DNA of 64,000 nucleotides from Tritrichomonas musculus (taxonomy: Eukaryota > Parabasalia > Tritrichomonadida > Tritrichomonadidae). The stretch's first letter is position 1. Each line of letters begins with the position of its first letter. The notes beneath the pieces are model-generated. The model worked only from the letters and a program-made list of their open reading frames with translations, ran no database searches and had not been told where the DNA came from. Of this stretch, positions 43,264 through 53,859 are shown one piece after another. The position numbers and the translations under genes are program-made. Where the stretch lies: contig JAPFFF010000034.1 of assembly GCA_039105265.1 (NCBI GenBank), positions 1,426,001 through 1,490,000 of the forward strand, written 5' to 3'.

Positions 43264-44067
43264 TTCATTATATTATAAGAATATTTATCACAAATTTAAG
43301 AAAATTATAACAAATAAATAAAATTGTTTTGCTTCAAATTTGAATATAATATTTTTTTATTATATAATATACTGAATTTTTCTTAAATTCAAAATATTTT
43401 TTCAAATAAATAATTATACAAATATTTTGATAGTTATAAAAAAAAGCATAATATCTCAAAAGATTAAATATAAAAATATAAAAATAAAATAAAATATAAA
43501 GCTCTATATATATTACTCTATCTTTAAACCTTTATGATCGTAAATATTGAAAATTCAAAAATATTGCAAGATAAAAAAGTAAAAAAAAGCACATGAATTG
43601 GATTTAATGAACAACTATTACTAGAAGTGATTTTTCAAGTAATGTGAGTTCACTAAAAATAATCTTCTAAATTTCAATTAAATTTTTTATTTTTTACTTG
43701 TTCAATTGTAATGGTTATATAAACTTTGTGCGATATCATTTATCAACTCATTAATTAGAATATTGTGTCTGGCACTTACCAAACAAAACTTCATATTGAA
43801 TTTATGTGTTATTTTTGCTTTTTTTTGTTCAAAATGTTAGATAGTTTTTCAAATAATCCAGTTATTTGGAATTTCTCAGCTCTAATAATCATTAATAATT
43901 TAAAAATTAGTCATAAACAAAAAATAATCAAATCATATTAAATATATTAATTTTGTATTTATTTTTTAGTGACAATTTTGAAATAAAAATAAGCACAAAT
44001 AATTAATAAAAACAAATGATGAATTAAATTCAAAAGCCAATTACAAAATTACGATGATTCTTCTTGA
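43264..44067. other. Intergenic, AT-rich, nothing recognised
   Basis: No ORF, RNA gene or paired repeat that I can support. Confidence 0.45.
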
Positions 44068-44400
44068 TCATTTTCTTGTGAATTCTTTTTTTTCATCATT
44101 TTCATCAAAAACTATCGTTATTTTGTCGAGATTTGGTTCAATTATTTCAAGATTCATATCAAACCATTTAACTAATAAATCTCTATTTCTTTTGTAATTT
44201 CGTGGAAATTCAAGATTTAGCATTTGCGACAAGATTGTTCCGAGAGAAATAAGTCTGTTGACTGAGATTTTATTATCAAAGAATTTCATCACAACTTTCA
44301 TACCTTTGCTTTTTTCTGGATCAAAATCACCAAGTAATGCTTGTGCAACTCCTCGTTCACCAAGCTTTCGTCTATTTGGAGCAGTAGATGTCTTTGGCAT
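44068..44400 (-). CDS. Small conserved trichomonad-type protein of unknown function
   Basis: 110 aa starting MPKTSTAPNRRKLGERGVAQ. The middle is helical and well formed (ALLGDFDPEKSKGMKVVMKF, VNRLISLGTILSQMLN). It ends with a KRNRDLLVKWFDMNLEIIEP segment that I associate with short trichomonad proteins of unknown role. The basic N-terminus and compact size might suit a nucleic-acid or regulatory protein, but that is speculation. A short hairpin (about 44507-44565, CTTTTTGAGATAATC paired with GTAATCTCAAAAAG) lies upstream. Confidence 0.6.
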   Translation of the reverse strand: MPKTSTAPNRRKLGERGVAQALLGDFDPEKSKGMKVVMKFFDNKISVNRLISLGTILSQMLNLEFPRNYKRNRDLLVKWFDMNLEIIEPNLDKITIVFDENDEKKEFTRK

Positions 44401-44661
44401 TAATAGTTAAAAATAAAATTCGTTTTTATCATGAACATACTTGCTTTCATGCCTTTTAAATCTATAAATCGCGACAATTTAAGAAGTGGAAAAAAAAATA
44501 AACTTTTTGAGATAATCTAAATTCAATGAATTTGAGCCCAAAAAAAAGTAATCTCAAAAAGAGGGTGGGCATCCTTACTTTATAGATAAAACTCCATAAT
44601 TATTAAGTATAAAATAATTATGTTTCAATATTATATTTTGTTATCATAATTAAGTATGTTT

Positions 44662-45021
44662 ACAACTAAAGATTTAATAATTTACTATAATAACAACAAT
44701 ATATTTGTATTTTTTTCTAATTGAATAACCAAAATTTTAAGGGCGGCGTTTGGCCTCTCAAAAAGTGGAGATTTGAAACATCCATAATTTCCATTATAAT
44801 GAATTTTTAATTTATTTTATAGTTTATATAAAATGTATAAGTATATAAATATTTTTTTAGCAAAATATATACTTAAAAATTCATTATTATGGAAATTATG
44901 GATGTTTCAAATCTCCACTTTTTGAGAGGCCAAACGCCGCCCTTAAAATTTTGGTTATTCAATTAGAAAAAAATACAAATATATTATTGTTATTATAGTA
45001 AATTATTAAATCTTTAGTTGT
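44662..45021. repeat. 360-bp near-perfect palindrome (arms about 155 bp)
   Basis: The arms 44662-44815 and 44868-45021 are reverse complements with only one or two differences, including GGGCGGCGTTTGGCCTCTCA. The loop is about 50 bp. It is non-coding. It is either a recent fold-back element or a fresh inverted duplication. No target duplication is evident at the ends. Confidence 0.9.
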
Positions 45022-45383
45022 TATCTTCATCCATAATTTCAAATAAAATGTTGTTCCCAATAACTACTGTGTTTTCTACAATTATTTGCATTATATTAAA
45101 AATGTAAAAACTCATTAAAAACAAAGATAATTAAATAATAAAATTTTCTGTTATGAAAGTGGATAAAAAATCAAAAAGTTAGGTGATAACAAATTTTGAA
45201 AATTTTGGTGGTTACATTTTCTGTTACGAAAGTGGATTTTTAGGTTACAAAAGTGGAGTAACTGTAATGAAAATTGTAAAGTTGATAAAATGTTATTGCA
45301 AAAGTAATTCATAGTTTTTATATATGTATTGAAATCAGATAATTTTGATTAATGTTGATATAAAAAAGAATTGTGTTTGCTGA

Positions 45384-45541
45384 TAAAGTCGGATTCAAAA
45401 GGCTTGGGACAAACTTTTTGAAAAAGATAAGGTCAAATTTATAAATCTTTTAGGTCAATTTGTCCCAAGCTGAATGATTTTTTTTCTGAGAAACATTGAA
45501 AAAAATTGAATGTTGTCCCAAGCATTTTGAATCCGACTTTA
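45384..45541. mobile_element. 158-bp TA-flanked MITE
   Basis: Inverted ends AAGTCGGATTCAAAAGGCTT and AAGTCGGATTCAAAATGCTT are flanked by TA at 45384-45385 and 45540-45541. TTGTCCCAAGC-type motifs occur three times inside. The target and size fit a mariner-derived MITE. Confidence 0.82.
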
Positions 45542-45981
45542 TATATCTGTAAATTTTGGAAAATGTGATACTTTTAAAAAGAAAATGAATGAATGAGGAA
45601 TAGACCTTCTAATGGTAACCTAAAAAATGGACCTGACCAGTTTTTTTTTTCGCCCGAAGCAAACTGCATCTCAACACTAAATAATGAATATTAAAGGTAT
45701 ATGCCATTTTAATACCTTTAAAATAATTTTAATTAAATGGGAAAAAATAAATGAATTTTTAAGTTTTTAATATATAATATTTTTATTTATTTTTAAAAAC
45801 TAATGGGTATTGAAATAGGTTTATTTCTTTCTTTGATTTTATATAAAGATAAAAATGAATTTAAAAAAAAATAGTGATATGATTGTTTTATTCAAAATTT
45901 CTATCTAAATTTAAAAGAATTGAGAATGTTTAAAAGTTTTGATTGAAAATGGGAAGCCATTTAATTCAAAATTTCTTTTAA

Positions 45982-47250
45982 ATGCTTCAAACTTGGAGGA
46001 AACTCAACGAATTCGAAAAAATCTTTACTCTTACAAATGAAGCTTGCCAATTTGCTATTGAAACAGAAAAGTCTTCATTCCTTCCAACACTAATCAACAA
46101 TATCAAAAAATCGATGGTTGGTTTTAATCTTAAAATGCAAGGTGATGATTTAGTATATACAAATCAAGACATACCTATTTATCCACTTCCAAAAAGTATC
46201 AGAACGTGCCAAGATGCTGCGATATTTATCGATGAAAATTATCCAATCAATTTTACCAAAGCACTTTGCAACTTAGCTGCCAACGAGAATATTGTTGTAG
46301 TCAATGCAACACATATGATCTACGATGGTGGGTTTTTTGTTGATATGTTTCCTCGATTATATAATCAAACTGATGATGAGAACTATTTACAACTTCAATC
46401 TCCAAGAAAAATTCCATTAACTCCTCATGATCTTTTTCCAACCGAATTCACCAACAAAAACATGAAAACTTTAGTTGATCGACATTTCGACGACATGCAT
46501 CATATTCCATACGTTAGACGCAGTAAAGAAATTGATCCAACTATTAATATTGAATGTAACTGCAAATCGCATTCATACGAGACGCCAGCAACTGATTATC
46601 AGTTTCTACATAATAAGATGGGCTTAACCGACATGTATTGGTCATTTATACCTCTTAACTTGATGGCCCTTGATGGAAAGATGCAAACTCCTGATTTTGG
46701 CATTTTGTGTTGTGTTGATTTAAGACAATTAATGAATAAAAAAAAAATAAACCGTCTTGTATGCGAGAATTTTACTGAAATAAACTTGGCAATTAAAGAT
46801 ATCAAACCAAATTTCACCGTCCGTCAGGTTGGCAAATTAATGAGAGACCGTTTTAACATAATGAAAAAGGATGGAAGTTTATTTGCCTCTTTCGTGGCAA
46901 TGCATGAAGGTTTCCCTGATGCTGGTCCAATTCTTTTGTCTGAAATGTCAAACATTGGACGATTTGACCTTAAACCGCCAGTTGTTGACTGCTGGATTCA
47001 ACAGACAATGAAAAGCAAGTACGGAGGATCACTCGCGTCATTCTCGATGTTTTCCAGAAATAAGCACGGAGTGAACACTTTGGTTACTCGATTCCAACAG
47101 GCGCCAACAGTTTTCAACGATTTAGATTCAAAGATTTTGTCGAGATCAGTCGTGCATTCAATGAAGGAAATACCAGTGGATATTACTATTCAGCAAGCTT
47201 ATGATGAAATAAGAAGCTTCCAATCTAAAGTTAGAGCTAATAAAATTTAA
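45982..47250 (+). CDS. Condensation/alcohol acetyltransferase-like acyltransferase
   Basis: 422 aa starting MLQTWRKLNEFEKIFTLTNE. The key motif is NATHMIYDGGFF, giving H111xxxD115G116, the HxxxDG active site of the chloramphenicol acetyltransferase/condensation superfamily, where His is the general base for acyl transfer from CoA or a carrier. A later NFTEINLAIKD and VVDCWIQ region would correspond to the C-terminal half of the pseudo-dimer, though the DFGWG-type second motif is not obvious. Overall length is right for AATase-like enzymes (about 420-480). No signal peptide. Acceptor and donor are unknown. Confidence 0.65.
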   Translation: MLQTWRKLNEFEKIFTLTNEACQFAIETEKSSFLPTLINNIKKSMVGFNLKMQGDDLVYTNQDIPIYPLPKSIRTCQDAAIFIDENYPINFTKALCNLAANENIVVVNATHMIYDGGFFVDMFPRLYNQTDDENYLQLQSPRKIPLTPHDLFPTEFTNKNMKTLVDRHFDDMHHIPYVRRSKEIDPTINIECNCKSHSYETPATDYQFLHNKMGLTDMYWSFIPLNLMALDGKMQTPDFGILCCVDLRQLMNKKKINRLVCENFTEINLAIKDIKPNFTVRQVGKLMRDRFNIMKKDGSLFASFVAMHEGFPDAGPILLSEMSNIGRFDLKPPVVDCWIQQTMKSKYGGSLASFSMFSRNKHGVNTLVTRFQQAPTVFNDLDSKILSRSVVHSMKEIPVDITIQQAYDEIRSFQSKVRANKI

Positions 47251-47532
47251 CTGATTTTGAATATTAAAAAAAAAAAAATGTTTTTCTCTTATTTTATATG
47301 TTGAAATTTGATGTTCTTATCAAGTATACATGGTTGTTTTACCAAAATAATTTTTAGGAAAAAAAATTATCAAAATCTTATTGCTTTTAATGAGATAATA
47401 AACTTTTATTTATAAATTTTGTTGTAAGATGTCTTGAATTGTAATTTTTAATTTATTTTTAGAATGATAATGCTGAATTTATCAAATTTTACGAATTTGT
47501 TGAGTTTGCAAAAAAAAAAAAAAAAAAAAAAA

Positions 47533-47605
47533 TACGCAGCCTGGGAATCGAACCCAGTTCTTAGATGTGGAGCACCTTTATGCTGAACCATTACACCAGC
47601 CACGT
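47533..47605 (-). tRNA. tRNA-like gene, anticodon reads TCC (Gly), with odd anticodon loop
   Basis: The minus strand gives a 73-nt cloverleaf: acceptor ACGTGGC/GCTGCGT with two wobble pairs, D-stem GTGT/GCAT, T-arm CTGGG-TTCGATT-CCCAG and discriminator A. The anticodon stem AAGGT/ATCTA has one mismatch, with loop GCTCCAC, so the anticodon would be TCC but position 33 is C. A run of T about 22 long follows the 3' end as a terminator. B-box and T-arm are perfect, so it was a tRNA; identity and function are uncertain. Confidence 0.6.
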
Positions 47606-48238
47606 TTCTATTTGATTACTGTAAATGATATATTTGAAAATTGCGATGTTTTTGTCTTTTCAGTGATATAAAAAATTATATATTTTAATGACCTAAGTCG
47701 ATTTTTTTACACTTGAAAATAAAAAAGCAATTTAAATAATAGTATCATTAAAGTGAAAGCCATATATTGTAATTAGCGTTTCATTTTCAAATACGATAAA
47801 AATTGTGTTCGAAATAATCGTAATATTACCATAGTCATTTCTAAAATAGTCATATAACTTTTTCATTTTTTAACGTGCACAATGAAGTGAATCAAAAATA
47901 CAAAAAGAAAGATATGATTAAGTTCTATATAATTTAATTATTTAATACAGCATTTCACTTAATAATTGTTTATTGTTTTTTTGAAAAATTGAAAAGAGTA
48001 CACAAAACGCTGATAAAACTTCTCAAAAAATGTATGATATTAAAATAAACGATTTTTGAATCACCTAAACATATTAATATAATTATAATATCAAAATAAA
48101 TTAAGAAAAAACAAGGATATTTAAAATTTTATATTATAAATTAAATAAATAATTTTAATTTTCCTCATAAATTATAAAGATAAATATATTTTTTAAATTT
48201 TTTAATTGAATCAAGGATTTTTGATCTAACTATAATAA
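47606..48238. other. Intergenic, AT-rich, nothing recognised
   Basis: Upstream region of the coiled-coil Sel1 gene. No clear Inr or repeat. Confidence 0.4.
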
Positions 48239-49579
48239 ATGAGCAAAATACCACAACCACGTGGCTGTGGTTTTCAAGAAAATGAAATATCAATGAATGA
48301 TACTGCTTTAGCTAACAGAGAAATTGGTATTTTTAATTGTTTTCAAGAAAATGAACATTTATTGAACTCTGCTTCAGTAGCTAATAGAGAAATCAATATT
48401 TTCAATGGTTTTCATGATAAAGAAACTATAGATAATTCTGTATCAGTAGCCAATAAAGAATTCAAAATATTCAATGGTCTTCAAGAAAATGAGCCATTCA
48501 GGAATTCTACATCTGTAGCTAATACAGAAATTGGTATCTTTAATGAATTTCGAGAATATGAAAAATTAGCAGAAAAAGAATCTAATTTTCAGGCACGTTT
48601 TAATTCATCTCAAAACGATGAGCTTGCAAAATTCAACAGGCTATATAAATCACTAGAAGATAAAATTAAAGTTCTTCATCATTCAATCGGTGATGATTCA
48701 TACAATGGAGTCGATAATGCTTTAGTTGATATCAATGATATACTCCAACTTACAGATTTTGTCGAAACCTACGAAAAGGCAAACGATATGATCAAAGAAA
48801 CTGAAGATTCAATAAGTAATTTCCTCAAGTCTACGCCATCGCCTCAAGGAAGCCTTCTTCCTTCTCTTAAACGAAGTTCTCACGAAAACAGTAATAGTTT
48901 TGAAGAAAATGAGCAAGAAAGCAGTGAAGACTTTTCGTATGTTGAAGATGATGAACTTAAAAATACCAAACGAGAAGTTAAATCCCTTAAAAACGAAGTT
49001 AATGCTCTTCAAAACAAGGTTGAAGAGCTAGACCAGCAAATTATTGAATTTTCGCCTCAAAGAAAAAGTGTAAGAGAGCCAATCAGGTCAAGAAATGTTT
49101 CATCTCCCAGAAATACAAGCTCTTATTCGCCTCGAATAATGCGAAATAAGCTCAGAACAATGCAGAAAAGAGTTGAAGAAGGTGATGTTAATACAATGTA
49201 TTCATTAGGAGCTTGTTATGCCCTTGGCGATGGAGTTCCACAAGATAAAGAGAAAGCCTTGTATTACTACAATCTTGCTGCAGAAAAAGGAAGCAGGAAT
49301 GCTCAATATGCAGCAGCTGCATGTTATTCATATGGAAAAGGAACAGAAGTCGACAAAAATAAGGCATTTGAATTATTCCTCAGCGCAGCTGAGCAAGGAC
49401 ATCCAAAGGCTCAATTTGCAGTTGGTCACTTTTATGAATATGGTCAAGGAGGAGTTGAAAGGGATCACGAAAAGGCGAAAGAATGGTATAAAAAAGCGGC
49501 AAATCAAGGGCATTTTGCAGCTAAGAAATTTTTAGATGAGTGCTATTCTGAATCGTCAAATTTCGATGATAATGAATAA
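48239..49579 (+). CDS. Coiled-coil Sel1-repeat protein with 23-residue N-terminal repeats
   Basis: 446 aa. Residues 12-103 are four tandem 23-residue units of the form FQENExxxNSxSVANREIxI plus FNG. Residues 105-300 are largely coiled coil (EKLAEKESNFQARF; VKSLKNEVNALQNKVEELDQ) with a Ser/Pro-rich linker. Residues 305-440 carry three to four Sel1 repeats (MYSLGACYALGDGVPQDKEK; AQYAAAACYSYGKGTEVDKN; AQFAVGHFYEYGQGGVERDH). Sel1 repeats form a solenoid used as a protein-protein scaffold. There is no kinase domain, unlike the 1031-aa gene. No signal peptide. Likely a cytosolic adaptor; partners unknown. Confidence 0.85.
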   Translation: MSKIPQPRGCGFQENEISMNDTALANREIGIFNCFQENEHLLNSASVANREINIFNGFHDKETIDNSVSVANKEFKIFNGLQENEPFRNSTSVANTEIGIFNEFREYEKLAEKESNFQARFNSSQNDELAKFNRLYKSLEDKIKVLHHSIGDDSYNGVDNALVDINDILQLTDFVETYEKANDMIKETEDSISNFLKSTPSPQGSLLPSLKRSSHENSNSFEENEQESSEDFSYVEDDELKNTKREVKSLKNEVNALQNKVEELDQQIIEFSPQRKSVREPIRSRNVSSPRNTSSYSPRIMRNKLRTMQKRVEEGDVNTMYSLGACYALGDGVPQDKEKALYYYNLAAEKGSRNAQYAAAACYSYGKGTEVDKNKAFELFLSAAEQGHPKAQFAVGHFYEYGQGGVERDHEKAKEWYKKAANQGHFAAKKFLDECYSESSNFDDNE

Positions 49580-50409
49580 TAATAAAAGATCTGAAATTGG
49601 TAAATATGCTCTAATTTTTTATATGGGTAAAGAATAAGCAAAAGCATATTCATTTGAGGTATAAATCTAATAAGTTTTGTAATAGCCTATAAAACGGTAT
49701 GACATGTTAAGTAAAAAATTGAATTTCCAAGAGCTTCTTCTATATTATTAATGGATGATTACTCAATCAATCTGTAAATGAAAATCTCTGAAATTATTTA
49801 TCGAGTATTGTTTAGAATATGAGAGAAAAAAAAAATAATTAAGTGCAAATGATTCAATTGGAAAAATATGGTCATGTTATATGAGTTGGCGAAATGCAAA
49901 AAAAAAAAAAAAAAAATCGGGAGACTGAACCATAAAAAAGCAAATCCAGTTCTATTTTATAGCTTACATCAGTAATGTTGAAAAAGTTGAATGAAGCCAC
50001 AAAAAAACTATAATAGAACATATTTCTCTGTTTTTAAAGATAGATTGAATAAAGTATATTTTCCCCTACCTTCCACGTCATTCAAATTTGTGGAAACTTT
50101 TTTTATCATAATGTCTTTTTAATCAGAAGCTAAATTGAATATTAACAAATTGGTTAGTACGAGATTATGCCTTATAAATTCGACCATTCATTTAATATTC
50201 ATGTTATATAATGAATATATAAAGCCATTATCATTAATTGTGCAGAAGAAAAATATAGTTGGAGGTTCTCAATTATTTTTGAGTATTGACGAATTAAAAC
50301 ATTTTTTACCATCTTTATTAGTAGAATCATTTGCAATTCATAAATCTTGTGAAAATATTGCTCTTGATTGCATATCATCAGCAACTTGGTGAGAATCAAA
50401 TTGGTAATA
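49580..50409. other. Intergenic; A-run and weak tRNA-like trace
   Basis: A run of about 20 A lies at 49899-49917. A TTGGTTAGTACG stretch near 50150 recalls a tRNA D-arm, but no cloverleaf can be drawn. No gene supported. Confidence 0.4.
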
Positions 50410-50878
50410 TAGGGTGTTCAATAAGATTTTAGGATCACCACTAAAGAGTTAAAATAAAAAATTTAAACTTTATTAAAGTAATCTTTATTTAATATATTAG
50501 CCTTTGTTTTTTATGAATTTGCTTTAATATTTCTTCCTATGCCTCAAAAACGCTTTCTATAAATTCTCTTCCCAAATAATTCAAAGTTGATACTCTAATT
50601 TCTTTTAATGATTCTTCTGAATCAATTGATTCATATAGCATTTTATTTTTCACTGTGCCAAATATACGAAGTCCATTGGAGAAACATCTGGGCTATATTC
50701 GGGATTTGGTATGTGATTGAATGGTAATTTGGCCGAAAAAATTTTTGTTAGAGATGATTGATGAGAAGGATATATAAGAGTAGGTGCAACTCTCTCAAAA
50801 AAAATTGCATAAACCTCAGAAAAACAAACTTTTTGAAAATAACATCTCCGTGAGTTGCATCTACTCTGATATATATTA
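50410..50878 (-). pseudogene. Decayed mariner-type transposase, 3' part with element end
   Basis: On the minus strand the sequence reads HIPNPEYSPDVSPMDF and, after a frame change, GTVKNKMLYESIDSEESLKE, the C-terminal signature of mariner/Tc1 DDE transposases (YSPDLSPxDFxLF then a cluster of helices). The end TAGGGTGTTCAATAAG at 50410 looks like a mariner terminal repeat. It is broken by at least one frameshift, stops and the insertion at 50879. More of it probably continues beyond 52357 (minus strand SSASILEGNMN near 52363-52400). Confidence 0.72.
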
Positions 50879-50951
50879 AGGCTGTAGTTTAAATAGCATT
50901 CAAATTTTGAAAAGAAATTTTTAAAAATCAACTTTTCTTAAAAACTAAAGA

Positions 50952-51224
50952 GAAATTCGAAAAAAGGGCTCTGTTGTTTTCTTTGGAATTTTATTTAATA
51001 TAGGTCTTTCTGTTTTTCTAAGAAAAAAAATTAAAAATGAGAGTTGAAAATTTAAAATACAAAAATATGCATAAACCTAAGAAAAAGTTGAATAAACCTA
51101 TGAAAAAGTTATTTTTTATTTTAAGTTTTCAGCTTCGTTTTTTAATTTTACATGAATTCTCAGGGATGAAATATATTTTAATGCCTCTCCTCCAAAAAAC
51201 AACAGAGCCCTTTTTTTGAATTTC
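50952..51224. mobile_element. 273-bp inverted-repeat element
   Basis: AAAAAAGGGCTCTGTTGTTT on the left pairs with the reverse complement of the right end, and the match spreads outward to GAAATTC. The centre is noncoding. No clear target duplication. Confidence 0.78.
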
Positions 51225-51379
51225 ATTTTTGATATTTTTATCGATCTTATTATGCTTCAAAAAATAATTTTTTGCTTAGAAAAGCATTTATTTCATATAT
51301 TATATTAAATAAGCAATTGAAATGATATGATGGCTATTGTATTCTGCTTTTGGAAAAATGAAAAATTAGGCATCAAAAT

Positions 51380-52283
51380 ATAGGGGTTTCGACGATAAGA
51401 AAATGTCAGAAAATTGAATGAAAATAGGAAATATCTGAAGGATTTTTAAAAAAATATTGCCATTCGATAGAAAAACATACGAACTTTAAAAATATTTATT
51501 TATTTATTGTAAATATCTATTGGCAGTCGAGATTCCGCTTTTTAAATTTGAGAAGGTCTGTTTGAACCAAATTTACATTTTAACTTTCATTTTAACAAAA
51601 GGAATCAAAAGAAAGTTTGGACGTTATTTCAAAATTCGAAGAATTTGGAGACAAATACGCTAAAATTTATCATATTTCACTGATATAGCACATCAAAATG
51701 TTTGATTATATAATCGTCATTTAAAAAAAAAAGCATATATCAAAGTATTAAAAGCGCTTTATGTATTACATTACGATAACGGTTTGCGTATTTTATAATC
51801 TTGTACAAGATTATAAAATATAAAAAAAATTAGATACTCAGAACAAATATATATTTTAATACATTTAATTTGATTTTGTAGAATAATTGCTTTAGAAGCA
51901 TAATCCAGAATTATATCAACTCTGCTATATTATTTAAGATATTCCAAATTTTCAAAAATTCAAATTCAAATGGCTAATAAATAAACAAGATTTCTTAAAT
52001 ATTGTCATATCTCTATTGATTTAAAACTATATTTTTATCATTTTTATTTCTGTTTTAATGAATAATCAACAATACAATAAATAATATGCTTTTTTAGATT
52101 CTTTGATCAATCAAACAAACCTTGTTAAATTTAAAAAGTGGTATTTCCACTGCTAATAGACATTTTGGAAAAATAAATTTATATTTTTTTAGAAACTATT
52201 ATGCGCATTAAATTTTTATATTTTATAAATTGATTTACCAGAGTTTTTTTTTATCGGTTTTTTTCTATCGTCGAAACCCCTAT
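51380..52283. mobile_element. 904-bp TIR element with 8-bp target duplication
   Basis: ATCAAAAT is duplicated at 51372-51379 and 52284-52291. The ends ATAGGGGTTTCGACGATA are inverted. It is noncoding and AT-rich, with a direct/inverted ATAATCTTGTACAAGATTAT palindrome near 51796. Confidence 0.88.
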
Positions 52284-52357
52284 ATCAAAATAGATATATG
52301 TGTACGTTAAAAATGACCGTTAATCAAAAATTGAATGCTATTCAAACTACAGCCTTA

Positions 52358-52701
52358 AAACAATTCATATTTCCTTCTAATATAGAAGCCGATGATAAAT
52401 AACGGTAAATTTTCCTGAATATTGATAAGGAATACTTTAAAATGTCGATATTTTTTTATTTGATTGAAACCAATATATTCAATTATATATAACGTTTATT
52501 ATTTTTTGATAAAATTTTAATTTTATTCCAGGATAACCGTTTTTTATAATAAAATTTCAATATGCTCATATAAAAAGTTCGAATTTTGATTTAATAAGAA
52601 AATAAGACATTCAATGACTTATAAAAGAGTGAATAAAATAAATTGAAATAAGAAAATAAGACAATTAGCAAAAATAAATATTTAATTTATTACAAAGGTA
52701 A
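52358..52701. other. Spacer, probably part of mariner relic
   Basis: Minus-strand traces near 52363-52400 may belong to the transposase relic; the remainder is AT-rich with no feature. Confidence 0.35.
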
Positions 52702-53832
52702 TCATTTAAATCTTTGTTTGAATATCTTTTTTAGAGCATTCCTTCTCTTTTTCACGTCATTAATTGTTCTGCATATGAGGCAGTTTGCAATATCTTTATT
52801 TTTCATTTTGTCAGAAACATGCTGAATGATAAAATTATCTTTTTTTGGAGTAAAGCTACGCTTTGAAAGTTCAATTATTCTAATTTGAATAATGTTTTTG
52901 AGTGGCAATTCTGTACATTGTAGGAAATCCATATTTTTATCAGTTAAAACTTCTGTTTTTGTTAAAAGCAATTGATCAATGAAACGAATCTTATCACTTG
53001 ATCATTCTTTTTCTTTGTTCTGAGCGTTGAATTGTGATACAGTAATGAGTCTATTAATAATTGCAAATCCGCTTGTCATGTTTGGTACATTTCTTGTCCT
53101 GTATGGCGCTTGATGATGAAGTTTATCTAAGCTTTGAATAAAAATCTGAATGATTTCTTGATTGATTTCAAGATCTTCCATATATGAGAATAACAAATCA
53201 CTTAATTCTTTTGGCGATAAAGGAAAATCAAATGTATCTTCTGATTCTTTTAAAACGCATCCTCCTAAATTGAGTCGTTTGGGATGAGGTTTTGCGTAAA
53301 TATGAGGAGAAACGCGATTTACAAATTCATATCGACTTAAATTGTGTATAATATTTTTGAATGAATTATCGTTATCGCTTAACATTCTGAGTAAACCGAT
53401 AAAGTTTTCTGTTACCTGGGACGCAAAACAATCTAAAGCTATTCGATCATCTTTTAAAGATATGGCATAAATTTGAATAAAAATAGTATTAATTATTCTT
53501 TTAAGTTTTGGTATTTAAACCCAGAGCACTTTTTTGCCTTCTGACTTTTTATATGCTATTGAATCAGGTAATTTATTTGTGCTTAAATAATTGTAAAACC
53601 TGATAAAAACTATCAGAATTGTTTGAAAAAAGTAAACTCTTGCAGAAATAGCTAATTTTGTATTTAAAACTGATTCATTCCATAAACTTAGTATTATAAA
53701 AATGAAAAATGTATCTGGACTTGAGTTTAAAAATATTTTTAGCGAATTACCAATTGTAAATATATTTAAAGCATGACAGTCGTGTAATTTGGCAAGACTG
53801 CCTTTATCTGTGAGTGCTGGGCCTAAATGCAA
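52702..53832 (-). pseudogene. 5'-truncated relic of the trichomonad transposase-like family
   Basis: A single minus-strand frame from 53832 to 52702 is interrupted by just two stops (53515-53517 and 53002-53004). It reads HLGPALTDKGSLAKLHDCHA, ARVYFFQTILIVFIRFYNYL, ALDCFASQVTENFIGLLRML and RLNLGGCVLKESED, and ends RNALKKIFKQRFK. The ENFIGLLR motif corresponds to ENFFGNVR in the intact 681-aa protein at 23229-25274, so both appear to belong to one superfamily. The DDE-bearing N-terminal half is missing and replaced by the next relic. Family membership is from memory of repeated trichomonad proteins. Confidence 0.7.
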
Positions 53833-53859
53833 TATATCTTCTAATAATCAGGTTGTATT

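Larger units (their letters stand above)
50879..52355. mobile_element. TA-flanked TIR element with two nested elements
   Basis: Ends AGGCTGTAGTTTAAATAGCA and AGGCTGTAGTTTGAATAGCA are inverted and TA-flanked (50877-50878, 52356-52357). Repeats extend about 32 bp with few mismatches. Without the nested 273-bp and 904-bp pieces it is only about 0.3 kb, a MITE. It sits in the mariner relic. Confidence 0.82.

Noticed and set aside
50135-50200. TTGGTTAGTACG followed by AAATTCGACC, reminiscent of a tRNA
   Set aside because: Spacing is too short and stems do not pair.
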